64,000 nt of DNA from Erwinia sp. SLM-02 (GTDB lineage: Bacteria; Pseudomonadota; Gammaproteobacteria; Enterobacterales; Enterobacteriaceae). The position numbers and the translations under genes are program-made. Position 1 is the stretch's first letter; each line of letters starts with the position of its first letter. Below are positions 1 through 8,055 of this stretch, piece by piece. The stretch lies in contig NZ_JAQISN010000004.1 in the NCBI RefSeq assembly GCF_037450285.1, forward strand, positions 248,001-312,000, in the 5' to 3' direction. Below the pieces are notes generated by a model. The model ran no database searches. It saw only the letters and a list, made by a program, of their open reading frames with translations, and was not told the DNA's origin.

Positions 1-1
1 T

Positions 2-2257
2 CTGCCTGCCGGTCTGGCGATGGCCGCCAGCGGTCTGGGCCTGATCCGTCAGAAAGGCTGGGCGCTGTATGTCGCCTGGGCACTGCTGATCGTCAGCCTG
101 ATCTGGGCATTCAGCGAAGTCGGTACCGACTTCTGGCAGCTGGTGCCGCGTACGGTCACCTTCCTGGTGGTGGCGCTGCTGGTGACGCTGAGTGCGCCAA
201 CCCTGCGTAAAGCCGATCTGGGCCGCGTGATTTCCTGCAAGCTGGCCGCCGGCGTTTCTGCGGTGCTGGCGATCGGTATCATCGCTATCTTTGCCGGTAT
301 GTTCCGTCCGCATCCTGAAGTGGAAGCCACCGCCGATAAAGTGCCGGTGCTGGATGAGAAAGCGGCGGATGACAGCGGCAACGACTGGACCGCCTACGGC
401 CGTAATACCGGCGGGCAGCGCTTCGCGCAGTTCGACCAGATCAACACCGCTAACGTGAAAGATCTGAAAGTAGCATGGACCTATCACACCGGCGATCTGG
501 CGATTAACGGTGCTGAATACCAGACCACTCCACTGAAAGTCGGCAACACTATGTACGTCTGTACGCCGCTGAATAAGGTGATTGCGCTGGATCCGGTGAC
601 GGGCAAAGAGAAGTGGCGCTTCGATCCGAAAATCGAAGAAACCGCCGGTAACAAAGCCTGGAAACGCTGCCGTGGCGTGGCGTATACCGAGCTGAGCGAC
701 GCGCCGCAGGACGGCACCCAGCCGGCGATTGCTGGCAACAAGCGTATTATCAGCACCACCAACGATGGCCGCATCTTCTCGCTGGATGCCGAAACCGGCA
801 AGCTGGATGAGAGCTTCGGCGATAACGGTTTTGTTAACCTGCTGAACGGCCTGGGCCCGACCGCGCACGGCTCTTACTACCTGACCTCAGCCCCGCTGGC
901 TGCCGATGGCGTGGTGATGGTGGGCGGTAAGCTGAACGACAACCTGACCACCGGTGAGGCGTCCGGCGTGGTGCGTGGCTATGATTCACGCAGCGGTAAA
1001 CTGCTGTGGGCATGGGATGCGTCACGCGGTGCAAAAGACAGCACGCCGCTGCCGGAAGGCGAAACCTATCCGATTGAAACCCCGAACTTCTGGGGCACGG
1101 CGGCCTATGATGCGAAGCTGGGCATTGCCTACTTCCCAACCGGCAACCAGACCCCGGACTTCTGGACCGGCAACCGCCATCCTTACTCTGACGAGTACAA
1201 CGACTCCGTGGTGGCCGTTGAGCTGAAAACCGGTAAAGAAGTGTGGCACTTCCGCACCGCAAACCAGGATCAGTTCGACTACGACGTTTCTTCCCAGCCG
1301 ATTCTGTACGATATGCCGGGCAAAGACGGCACCGTTACGCCGGTGCTGATCCAGCTGACCAAGCGTGGCCAGGTATTTGTTCTGGACCGCCGTACCGGTA
1401 AGCCGGTGGTGGAAGTGGAGCAGCGCAAAGTGTCCACTGACGCAATGCCGGGCATGAAAGTGGCCGAAACCCAGCCGTATTCGGCGATTTCAGTGGGCAC
1501 CAAGGCGCTGAAAGAGTCCGATATGTGGGGCGCATCAATCTTCGACCAGCTCTACTGCCGCGTGCAGTTTAAAGAGATGCGTTGGGAAGGCGAGTTCACC
1601 CCGCTGTCTGATAAAAAACGTACGCTGATCTACCCGGGCTACTACGGTGGCTTTAACTGGGGCGGCGGCGCGATTGACGTTTCTACCGGTACGCTGATCG
1701 TTAACGATATCCGCATGGCGCAGTGGGGCCAGTTTATCAAGCGTGAAGATGCCGATGCCCGCGGCCTGCAGGCGACGACCGAAGGGGAATACTCCGAGCA
1801 GCTGGGCACCCCGTGGGGCGTTGAGCGCGGCATGTTTATCTCTCCGCTGGGCGTGCCGTGCTTCAAGCCGCCGTTTGGTTCGATGACCGCTATCGATCTG
1901 GCGACCGGTAAAACCCGCTGGCAGGTGCCGATGGGCACCATCAAGGATGCGCCAATCCACGGCGTCGCGCCGGGTCTGGATATCCCTCTGGGTATGCCAA
2001 CCATGGGCGGCCCGCTGGTGACCAAAGGCGGCCTGACCTTCTTCCACGGTTCTCTGGACTACTACGTGCGCGCGCTGGATAACAATACCGGTAAAGAGCT
2101 GTGGCGTGGTCGTCTGCCGGTAGGTGGACAGGGTGCGCCGATGACCTACATCGGTGAAGACGGCAAGCAGTACATCGTGGTGGTTGCGGGCGGCGCAACC
2201 CGTACCGGGACCAACGACAATCGTGGCGATGACGTAATCGCTTACGCGCTGCCGTAA
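2..2257 (+). CDS. gcd: Membrane-bound PQQ-dependent dehydrogenase, glucose/quinate family (5' truncated by window)
   Basis: The reading frame is open to the first bases of the window, so the true start lies upstream; at least 751 codons are present against about 796 for E. coli Gcd. Remaining N-terminal hydrophobic segments are followed by an eight-bladed PQQ propeller with tryptophan-docking-like repeats (for example TGKEKWRFDP and TGKELWRGRLP). The family oxidises aldoses or cyclic polyols in the periplasm and passes electrons to ubiquinone. It is a diverged paralogue of the dehydrogenase at 43420-45813. The C-terminus differs from E. coli Gcd, so quinate, shikimate or another sugar is possible instead of glucose. 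The gene ends just before a strong terminator. Family call is sure; substrate is not. Confidence 0.9.
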   Translation: MPAGLAMAASGLGLIRQKGWALYVAWALLIVSLIWAFSEVGTDFWQLVPRTVTFLVVALLVTLSAPTLRKADLGRVISCKLAAGVSAVLAIGIIAIFAGMFRPHPEVEATADKVPVLDEKAADDSGNDWTAYGRNTGGQRFAQFDQINTANVKDLKVAWTYHTGDLAINGAEYQTTPLKVGNTMYVCTPLNKVIALDPVTGKEKWRFDPKIEETAGNKAWKRCRGVAYTELSDAPQDGTQPAIAGNKRIISTTNDGRIFSLDAETGKLDESFGDNGFVNLLNGLGPTAHGSYYLTSAPLAADGVVMVGGKLNDNLTTGEASGVVRGYDSRSGKLLWAWDASRGAKDSTPLPEGETYPIETPNFWGTAAYDAKLGIAYFPTGNQTPDFWTGNRHPYSDEYNDSVVAVELKTGKEVWHFRTANQDQFDYDVSSQPILYDMPGKDGTVTPVLIQLTKRGQVFVLDRRTGKPVVEVEQRKVSTDAMPGMKVAETQPYSAISVGTKALKESDMWGASIFDQLYCRVQFKEMRWEGEFTPLSDKKRTLIYPGYYGGFNWGGGAIDVSTGTLIVNDIRMAQWGQFIKREDADARGLQATTEGEYSEQLGTPWGVERGMFISPLGVPCFKPPFGSMTAIDLATGKTRWQVPMGTIKDAPIHGVAPGLDIPLGMPTMGGPLVTKGGLTFFHGSLDYYVRALDNNTGKELWRGRLPVGGQGAPMTYIGEDGKQYIVVVAGGATRTGTNDNRGDDVIAYALP

Positions 2258-2275
2258 CTTTCCGTAAAACGATCG

Positions 2276-2311
2276 AGCCGGGTTAAGCAGACGCTTAGCC
2301 CGGCTTTTTTT
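2276..2311 (+). terminator. Rho-independent terminator after the PQQ dehydrogenase
   Basis: A 13-bp stem with a single G-U wobble (arms 2276-2288 and 2293-2305, loop AGAC) is followed by a run of seven T. It lies 19 bases after the stop codon and closes the upstream transcription unit. Confidence 0.93.
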
Positions 2312-2741
2312 ATGCCTGAAGGATTACAGCGAAGGGGCGTGCAGCAGCTCGTTGAGCTGTCTGGTGATATTGCGCAGCCTGTCGGCAGTAGCGTTGTCAG
2401 GACGAGCGTTTATTGATGACCTTTTTTGCGAAGATAATGGCTCAATTAGCTCATTATTTGATCGTTAAAGGACGTGGGTGTCAATATTGAGCTTTTATGG
2501 GTTAAATGAATGTAAATGGTTTAAATATGACTTTTTTAGAGATTTTTTAATCAAATATGACCATTTTATTGAAATTTGAATCAGGTAAGGTCCAGATATG
2601 ACAAAACGCCTGAGGCTATTCCCCCAGGCATTTTTGCCAGGTTCCGGCATACGATTATAAAAATTTATTGACATTTATAATGTGCAATGAAAGTCTTTGT
2701 CCATAAATCAAAGCTCATGGACAAGGATCATTTTTATTTTT
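2312..2741. other. AT-rich intergenic region before the HTH-NTase-PP2C operon
   Basis: No convincing gene. The composition shifts from GC-rich to AT-rich at about 2400, which fits the left edge of acquired DNA. A short minus-strand frame ending in a stop at 2324-2326 could be the tail of a lost gene. The promoter of the downstream operon should lie around 2640-2720, where TTGACA at 2669-2674 is a plausible -35 hexamer. Confidence 0.5.
2608..2635 (+). terminator. Hairpin with T-run in the intergenic region
   Basis: GCCTG (2608-2612) pairs with CAGGC (2625-2629), with further G-C pairs inside, followed by ATTTTT. It resembles a short intrinsic terminator and would isolate the downstream operon from upstream transcription. 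Confidence 0.5.
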
Positions 2742-3413
2742 ATGAAAAGTCAAGATATTTTAGTGTTGTTTAAAATATTGTGCATAACCCGCGCTGCGGC
2801 TGGCGAATTGCTGCTCCACTCGGCTGTATCACAACACGATGCTGGCTGGTCTGATGATACATGGGGGAATGGGGATAGCTGGGAAGCGGATCAGCTACGC
2901 CAGATCGATAGTCTAAACGAGGCTGAAAAGCAGCGAGAGTATCTTTTTAGCGTCAGAGGGCTGTCAGAATCACTGGGCATCAGTAAAAGTGAAATTAATA
3001 ACTGCATAACGCGCTGTCTGAATGTGAATCTTGCAAAAATAAGCCGAATCAATCAGCGAATTGAAGTGAATAAAAAAACGCTGTTTAATTTTATTCGCTA
3101 TGGTCTAAGACTGGTTTTTCCGGTCAAACCTGCGGAACTGACGCGGGGTATCCCCACTACGTTCTCCGCGCCCGTCTTACAGGGAAGCCTCTATTCGGCT
3201 GGCGACTTTATGCTGGTGTGGCCCGATCCCCTGGGCAAAGAAATGGGGCTTTCAATAGCACCTTTATACAAATCGGTCCCGTTTGCGGTCCGTCAGGATC
3301 CTGAGCTGTATGCCTGTCTGGCCCTGCTTGATGCCGTACGAATAGGAAATCCGCGGGAGATGAAGCTGGCGCTGGAGAAACTGGAGGACAAACTCTTCAA
3401 TGAAAACGTCTAA
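2742..3413 (+). CDS. Winged-helix regulator-like protein, first gene of the NTase-PP2C operon
   Basis: A 223-residue protein from the ATG at 2742 (start MKSQDILVLF); a TTG start at 2697 would add 15 residues but has no better ribosome site. The segment around VRGLSESLGISKSEINNCI reads as a helix-turn-helix. The C-terminal half has a family-like block (FPVKPAELTRGIPT, then LVWPDPLGKEMGLSIAPLY and DPELYACLALLDA) that I associate with small DNA-binding proteins encoded beside nucleotidyltransferases. It overlaps the next gene by 14 bp, implying translational coupling. By position it could be the antitoxin or autoregulator. Base composition is more AT-rich than the flanking genes. No closer function is recognised. 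Confidence 0.7.
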   Translation: MKSQDILVLFKILCITRAAAGELLLHSAVSQHDAGWSDDTWGNGDSWEADQLRQIDSLNEAEKQREYLFSVRGLSESLGISKSEINNCITRCLNVNLAKISRINQRIEVNKKTLFNFIRYGLRLVFPVKPAELTRGIPTTFSAPVLQGSLYSAGDFMLVWPDPLGKEMGLSIAPLYKSVPFAVRQDPELYACLALLDAVRIGNPREMKLALEKLEDKLFNENV

Positions 3414-4104
3414 TTTTGACGCCTTACGAGAAATGATTGTTCATGTTGCCGAAGCGTTGGGTAATGACCTGCTAGAGCAAACGGCTTTTGTTGGTGGGGT
3501 GACAACGGGACTGCTAATTACCGATGATTATACGCGTCAGTCAGTGAGAACAACGGATGATGTCGATCTGATAACCAGCGCGTTGGGCTATGTGCAGCAT
3601 GCCAGCTTTGAAGAGGAACTTAGGCGGAGAGGATTCAGGGATGATGCTGAATCCTCTGTTATCTGCAGGAAACGCCTGGGTGAAATCCAGGTGGATTTTA
3701 TGCCCACGGATAACACCTTAGGTTTTACTAACAGATGGTACGCTGATGCATTGAAGTCGGCAGAAAATTATGAGCTACGCCCGGGCCTTATCATCAGATT
3801 ACTGAGCCCGGTGTATTTTATTGCGACAAAACTTGAAGCGTGGAATGGACGGGGTGAAGGCGATCTTTTAACGAGCCGCGATTTGGAAGATATTATGAAT
3901 CTCATCAATGGTCGCGATACGCTTATCGAAGAAATCAGCCCGAGCGAGCCAGACATGTTGAGCTATATCTCGCAGGAGTTTATAAAACTGACTGCTGAGG
4001 ATGACTTCGAGTATTTGCTTCAAACCAGCACCAACGGTGATCGGGCCAGGATGACGTACCTCGAAGGTCGAATTCAGCAAATTATCGGATTGAGTAATGA
4101 TTGA
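3400..4104 (+). CDS. AbiEii/MenT-like nucleotidyltransferase
   Basis: A 234-residue protein with the polymerase-beta nucleotidyltransferase signature: Gly-Gly at 32-33, Asp54-Val-Asp56 in TTDDVDL, a third Asp at 99 (IQVDF), Lys144 in ATKLEAW, and RDLEDIMNLI at 160-169. The last two motifs match the AbiEii/AbiGii/DUF1814 family, whose members include abortive-infection toxins and the mycobacterial MenT toxins that modify tRNA ends. All catalytic positions are present, so the enzyme should be active. It overlaps both neighbours (14 bp and 8 bp). The target is not predictable from sequence; a metabolic role or a toxin role are both possible, the toxin role favoured by family and context. Confidence 0.82.
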   Translation: MKTSNFDALREMIVHVAEALGNDLLEQTAFVGGVTTGLLITDDYTRQSVRTTDDVDLITSALGYVQHASFEEELRRRGFRDDAESSVICRKRLGEIQVDFMPTDNTLGFTNRWYADALKSAENYELRPGLIIRLLSPVYFIATKLEAWNGRGEGDLLTSRDLEDIMNLINGRDTLIEEISPSEPDMLSYISQEFIKLTAEDDFEYLLQTSTNGDRARMTYLEGRIQQIIGLSND

Positions 4105-4795
4105 AGGAATCATCACTTCGCTAAAAGGAAGCCTCCGCGATAGCTATCAGGACTATGCAAATTTTCACATAGGCGAAAATGCAGAGATCTGGATCGTTGC
4201 CGATGGAGCAACGAATGCAAAGGACAGTGGTGAGTTTATCTCGTTGTTTTGCGCGAGCTTGTTGGGCAGTTTGCTTTCATGGGGCGATCGGTTGGCGGTC
4301 AAGCATGTGCCTGACGCTATCAACATGACTCACGAGAAAATTAAGCGAAGATTCATTTGTGCGAAAGGCAGCTTCCTTCTGCTTTTCATCGATAAAAAAA
4401 CGGATGTTCAACATTGTTTTTATCTCGGCGACTGCCGTGTTGGTCAGGTTATGGATGGCGCTATCACCTGGCATACTCAGCCCCACAGCCTACCTCTTGC
4501 TCTCGGTGCCCTTGATGAGCAACAGCTCTGCCTTCATTCTCAGCGCCATGTTGTGTTTCGGCAGTTAACCGCGCGTCGGCTTGAGAAGCCTGATTATCTA
4601 CAACTTAGCCTGAATTTATCTCTGCCGGTGGTGCTGGCAACGGATGGATTCTGGTGCAATCATCCCGCAGCGTTGCCTGACGAGCTGTCGTCTGAAGCGC
4701 TCATTACCCACCTTAATGGGCAAAAAAACACATCAGACGACATGACGATCGTTATACGCCGTCACCCAAACGATAACGGCGCAACCCTCAGTTAA
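4097..4795 (+). CDS. PP2C-type Ser/Thr protein phosphatase, third gene of the NTase operon
   Basis: A 232-residue stand-alone PP2C phosphatase. Metal-binding aspartates are seen in order: Asp19 (SYQDY), Asp36 (VADGAT), Asp112 (LGDCRVG), Asp183 (ATDGFW) and Asp214/215 (SDDMT). These match motifs of the PPM family, which removes phosphate from Ser/Thr with Mn or Mg. It starts inside the nucleotidyltransferase gene (8-bp overlap) and is probably made from the same mRNA. No kinase gene is nearby, so its substrate may be the operon's own NTase or a host-kinase target. Its stop codon overlaps the stop of the convergent amidohydrolase gene. Family assignment is firm; role in the operon is inferred. 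Confidence 0.85.
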   Translation: MIEGIITSLKGSLRDSYQDYANFHIGENAEIWIVADGATNAKDSGEFISLFCASLLGSLLSWGDRLAVKHVPDAINMTHEKIKRRFICAKGSFLLLFIDKKTDVQHCFYLGDCRVGQVMDGAITWHTQPHSLPLALGALDEQQLCLHSQRHVVFRQLTARRLEKPDYLQLSLNLSLPVVLATDGFWCNHPAALPDELSSEALITHLNGQKNTSDDMTIVIRRHPNDNGATLS

Positions 4796-6660
4796 AACGC
4801 AAAGCAGGAGCAGCCCAGCGCGCCCCAGAAGGCATTGTCATCCGATACCGGCACCGTTGAGCGGCGCGCCACGTCGTGCGAGTGGCTGTGCACACCGCAG
4901 GGGCCGCTGCACTGGTGCGGCTGCGAGGCGAAGGCGGCACGACCGTTGGCCTGCGGCGGCGCGCTGCGGTAGTGGCCGGGTACGGTAACCACGGGTGACC
5001 ACTCCGGCAGCACCGGCACCGGCGGCGGCGACAGCGGGGTGAAGCCGCCAGCGGCGTAAACGATTTCGCCATCGACCACGGTCAGCACCGACTCAATGCC
5101 TTTAATCGCCTCTTCCGTGACGCTGAAGTAGTCCTGCGACAGAATGGCGAGGTCCGCCAGCTGGCCGACTTTAATCTGGCCCTTTTTACCCTGCTCGCTG
5201 GAGAACCAGGAGCTGCCCTGGGTCCACAGCATCAGCGCGGTTTCACGATCCAGACGAGCACTGTCGTCGTACATCGCCATGCCGCCCACGGTGCGGCCGG
5301 AAACCAGCCAGTAAAGCGCGGTCCACGGGTTGTAGCTGGCCACGCGGGTGGCGTCGGTGCCCAGACCTACCGGCACGCCGGCGTTGAGCATTTTGGCGAC
5401 CGGCGGCGTGTGCTTCACCGCTTCTTTACCGTAGCGGTCGGCGAAGTATTCCCCCTGGAAGGCCATGCGGTGCTGCACCGCGATACCGCCGCCCAGCGCC
5501 TTAACGCGATCGATATTGGCTTCGGTAATGGTTTCCGCATGGTCAAAGAACCAGTGCAGGCCGTTAAACGGAATATCGCGGTTCACCTTCTCGAACACGT
5601 CCAGCATCCGGCTGATGGATTCGTTGTAGGTGGCGTGCAGGCGGAACGGCCAGCGGTGCTCAACCAGGTGGCGCACCACGCGCTCCAGCTCATCTTCCAT
5701 GCCCGGCGCCAGGTCCGGGCGCGGCTCCAGGAAATCCTCGAAGTCGGCGGCGGAGAACACCAGCATTTCACCGGCACCGTTGTGGCGATAGAAGTCGGTT
5801 CCCTGGCCGGGTTTCAGCATATCGGTCCACTTCTCGAAATCTTCCAGCTCGTGGCCGGGGCGCTGGGTAAACAGGTTGTAGGCGATGCGCACCGTCAGCT
5901 GCTTTTTCGCGTGCAGCTCGGCGATCACTTCGTAATCGTCCGGGTAGTTCTGGAAACCGCCGCCCGCATCGATGGCGCTGGTCAGGCCCAGACGGTTCAG
6001 CTCGCGCATAAACTGGCGGGTGGAGTTCACCTGCTGGTCCAGCGGCAGCTTCGGCCCTTTTGCCAGGGTTGAATACAGCAGCATCGCATTCGGACGGGCA
6101 ATCAGCATGCCGGTCGGATTGCCGTTACCGTCGCGCTGGATCTCGCCGCCCGGCGGGTTCGGCGTATCGCGGGTGTAGCCCACCACGCGCAGGGCGGCGC
6201 GGTTCAGCAGCGCCCGGTCGTACAGGTGCAGGATAAAGACCGGGGTGTCCGGCGCGGCTTCATTGATCTCATCCAGCGTTGGCATGCGGCGCTCGGCAAA
6301 CTGGAATTCGTTCCAGCCGCCGACTACGCGCACCCACTGCGGGTTTGGGGTACGCAGCGCCTGCTCTTTCAGCATCCGCAGCGCATCGGCCAGCGACGGC
6401 ACGCCTTCCCAGCGCAGTTCGAGGTTGTAGTTCAGGCCGCCGCGGATCAGGTGCAGGTGCGAATCGTTCAGTCCCGGAATACCGGTGTGGCCTTTCAGAT
6501 CGACGACTTTGGTGTCGTTACCGGCGAACTGCATCACTTCCGCTTCGCTGCCGACGGCGAGAAACTTGCCGTCTTTGATGGCCACGGCGGTCGCCAGCGG
6601 TTTTTCACGATCGACGGTGTGGAAGTTACCGTTGGTCAGGATCAATGAAGCACTATTCAT
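4792..6660 (-). CDS. YtcJ-like amidohydrolase (amidohydrolase family 3)
   Basis: A 622-residue metal-dependent hydrolase. The start at 6660 (MNSASLILTNG) has a GGAG ribosome site nine bases upstream. His68-x-His70 in NDSHLHL is the metal-binding pair. A beta-sandwich half (VVDLKGHTGIPG and, near the end, GQLADLAILSQDYF) frames the TIM barrel, with further metal-site motifs HATYNE and LGTDA. Family members act on amide or N-formyl bonds of poorly known substrates. The last 65 or so residues form a Pro-rich tail with a Cys/His cluster (CSGPCGVHSHSHD) and end in GCSCFAF. It overlaps the upstream ABM gene by 8 bp, so both are in one operon with the isochorismatase-like gene. Confidence 0.85.
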   Translation of the reverse strand: MNSASLILTNGNFHTVDREKPLATAVAIKDGKFLAVGSEAEVMQFAGNDTKVVDLKGHTGIPGLNDSHLHLIRGGLNYNLELRWEGVPSLADALRMLKEQALRTPNPQWVRVVGGWNEFQFAERRMPTLDEINEAAPDTPVFILHLYDRALLNRAALRVVGYTRDTPNPPGGEIQRDGNGNPTGMLIARPNAMLLYSTLAKGPKLPLDQQVNSTRQFMRELNRLGLTSAIDAGGGFQNYPDDYEVIAELHAKKQLTVRIAYNLFTQRPGHELEDFEKWTDMLKPGQGTDFYRHNGAGEMLVFSAADFEDFLEPRPDLAPGMEDELERVVRHLVEHRWPFRLHATYNESISRMLDVFEKVNRDIPFNGLHWFFDHAETITEANIDRVKALGGGIAVQHRMAFQGEYFADRYGKEAVKHTPPVAKMLNAGVPVGLGTDATRVASYNPWTALYWLVSGRTVGGMAMYDDSARLDRETALMLWTQGSSWFSSEQGKKGQIKVGQLADLAILSQDYFSVTEEAIKGIESVLTVVDGEIVYAAGGFTPLSPPPVPVLPEWSPVVTVPGHYRSAPPQANGRAAFASQPHQCSGPCGVHSHSHDVARRSTVPVSDDNAFWGALGCSCFAF

Positions 6661-7237
6661 TATTACTCTCCAGGTTCGACTTCCCACGCGGGGCGAGCCA
6701 GTTAGCGAATAAACGTGTTACCACCGGCATCCACAGAAACACCACCAGGGCGACAACGGATGCGTCGTTAAGTAAATGTCCCCACGGCGTGCCTTTAGCC
6801 GCGGGCAGAACCGCCCCCCAGAACCACGGCACCAGATTGGTGGAGGGATAGATAACCCCGAGGGTGATCAGAAACTGCTTCCACTTTTTCGGTGCCTTAC
6901 GCTCCGGGGTGGGTGGGGTAAACCAGAATGCCGCGCCCGGCCGCAGTTCAATATGCTCCGGGCCGCACAGCATGGCCGGCAGTTCGGCGATCAGCGCGTG
7001 GCGCTGGGTTGAGTTGATCCAGCGATAAAGATTATCCAGCGTGTCGAACCTGATCAGAACCGTGTAGGTCTGTTCGCCGTGAACCGGCCTTAAAATATTA
7101 ACGCCGAGGTGGCCGTCGAATAATGCCGCCTGCGGCATCACTTTTTCCAGCCACTGTTCATACTCCGGCTGCTTACCCGCCAGCAGACGGTGGGTGATGA
7201 CCAGGGTCACGTGCTCAGGCTGATGTGGATAATCCAT
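6653..7237 (-). CDS. Antibiotic biosynthesis monooxygenase (ABM) domain protein with C-terminal membrane helices
   Basis: 194 residues. Residues about 8-105 form a ferredoxin-like ABM domain (VTLVITHRLLAGKQPEYEQWL and TYTVLIRFDTLDNLYRWINS). Two predicted transmembrane helices follow at about 123-145 and 158-178. ABM domains include small oxygenases and heme-degrading enzymes, but many of the membrane-tethered kind have no known reaction. The gene overlaps the amidohydrolase start by 8 bp and lies 45 bp after the hydrolase at 7283-7924; a GAGAGTAAC ribosome site precedes the ATG. A role in the same catabolic or detoxifying pathway is inferred from the operon. Confidence 0.75.
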   Translation of the reverse strand: MDYPHQPEHVTLVITHRLLAGKQPEYEQWLEKVMPQAALFDGHLGVNILRPVHGEQTYTVLIRFDTLDNLYRWINSTQRHALIAELPAMLCGPEHIELRPGAAFWFTPPTPERKAPKKWKQFLITLGVIYPSTNLVPWFWGAVLPAAKGTPWGHLLNDASVVALVVFLWMPVVTRLFANWLAPRGKSNLESNNE

Positions 7238-7282
7238 GTTACTCTCCTAAACGCCCCCGGATGCGAGCCGGGGGCCGGGGGA

Positions 7283-7924
7283 TCAGGCTTTACGGGCCGG
7301 GGCTTTGTGGACCATGGTGTAGGCGTAATCCACGCCCATGCCGTAGGCACCGCTGTGCTCACGCACCAGGTCCATCACCGCGTCGTAGGTCTCTTTGCGT
7401 GACCAGTCGCGCTGGTACTCCAGCAGCACCTGCTGCCAGGTCACCGGTACCGCACCGGCCTGCACCATACGGTCAATCGAGCGCTCGTGGGCATCGACGC
7501 TGGTGCCGCCGGAGGTGTCGGTCACCACGTAGACTTCGAAGCCTTCTTTCAGCGCCATCAGCGCCGGGAAGGTCAGGCACACTTCGGTCCACAGGGCGGA
7601 GATAATCAGCTTTTTGCGGCCGGTGGCTTTTACCGCCTTCACAAAGGCTTCATCTTCCCAGGAGTTCATTGAGGTGCGTTCAATCGGGGTTGATTCCGGG
7701 TGAACCGCCAGCAGCTCCGGCCAGATGTAGCCGCTGAAGCTTTCGGTTTCGACCGAGGTATAAATAGTCGGCACGTTAAAAATTTTGCCTGCTTTGGCTA
7801 AAGCAACGGTGTTATTTTTAAGCTGCTGGCGATCGATGTTAGCGACGCCGAAAGACATTTGTGGCTGGTGGTCGATGAAAATCAGGGTGGAGTTCTGTGG
7901 GTCCAGCAGGTCAAGTTTAGACAT
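7283..7924 (-). CDS. Isochorismatase-family (YcaC-like) hydrolase
   Basis: 213 residues, a typical length for YcaC-type cysteine hydrolases (E. coli YcaC has 208). Asp18 (FIDHQ) and the nucleophile Cys116 (WTEVCLTFPAL) are clear, and the ERTSMNSWEDEAF block corresponds to the region of the third catalytic residue. The family cleaves amides or related bonds; the substrate is unknown. It is the first gene of a minus-strand operon with the ABM and amidohydrolase genes and is transcribed away from a LysR regulator 131 bp off, a classic arrangement for LysR control. Confidence 0.85.
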   Translation of the reverse strand: MSKLDLLDPQNSTLIFIDHQPQMSFGVANIDRQQLKNNTVALAKAGKIFNVPTIYTSVETESFSGYIWPELLAVHPESTPIERTSMNSWEDEAFVKAVKATGRKKLIISALWTEVCLTFPALMALKEGFEVYVVTDTSGGTSVDAHERSIDRMVQAGAVPVTWQQVLLEYQRDWSRKETYDAVMDLVREHSGAYGMGVDYAYTMVHKAPARKA

Positions 7925-8055
7925 TTTTTAATCCTCGTTAAGTTTGTTGGTTTGCAGTTCGTCTTGCGTGTTTACACAATACGAGAGGCGCGCTTTGGTT
8001 GATAACGGAAAGAATTTAGGTTGTTGTTAAACAATTTTTGGGTTTGGGGAACACC
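7925..8055. promoter_or_regulatory. Divergent promoter region between hydrolase operon and LysR gene
   Basis: The 131-bp interval must hold both promoters. A short palindrome TTGTTAAACAA at 8024-8034, lying 22 bp before the LysR start, fits a LysR-type T-N11-A site, but this is a weak motif and no second copy was found. Confidence 0.35.

Noticed and set aside
2324..2420. Short minus-strand frame that could be the C-terminus of a lost gene
   Set aside because: About 33-45 codons of protein-like sequence ending in TAA, but no family could be recognised and no start or upstream body exists.
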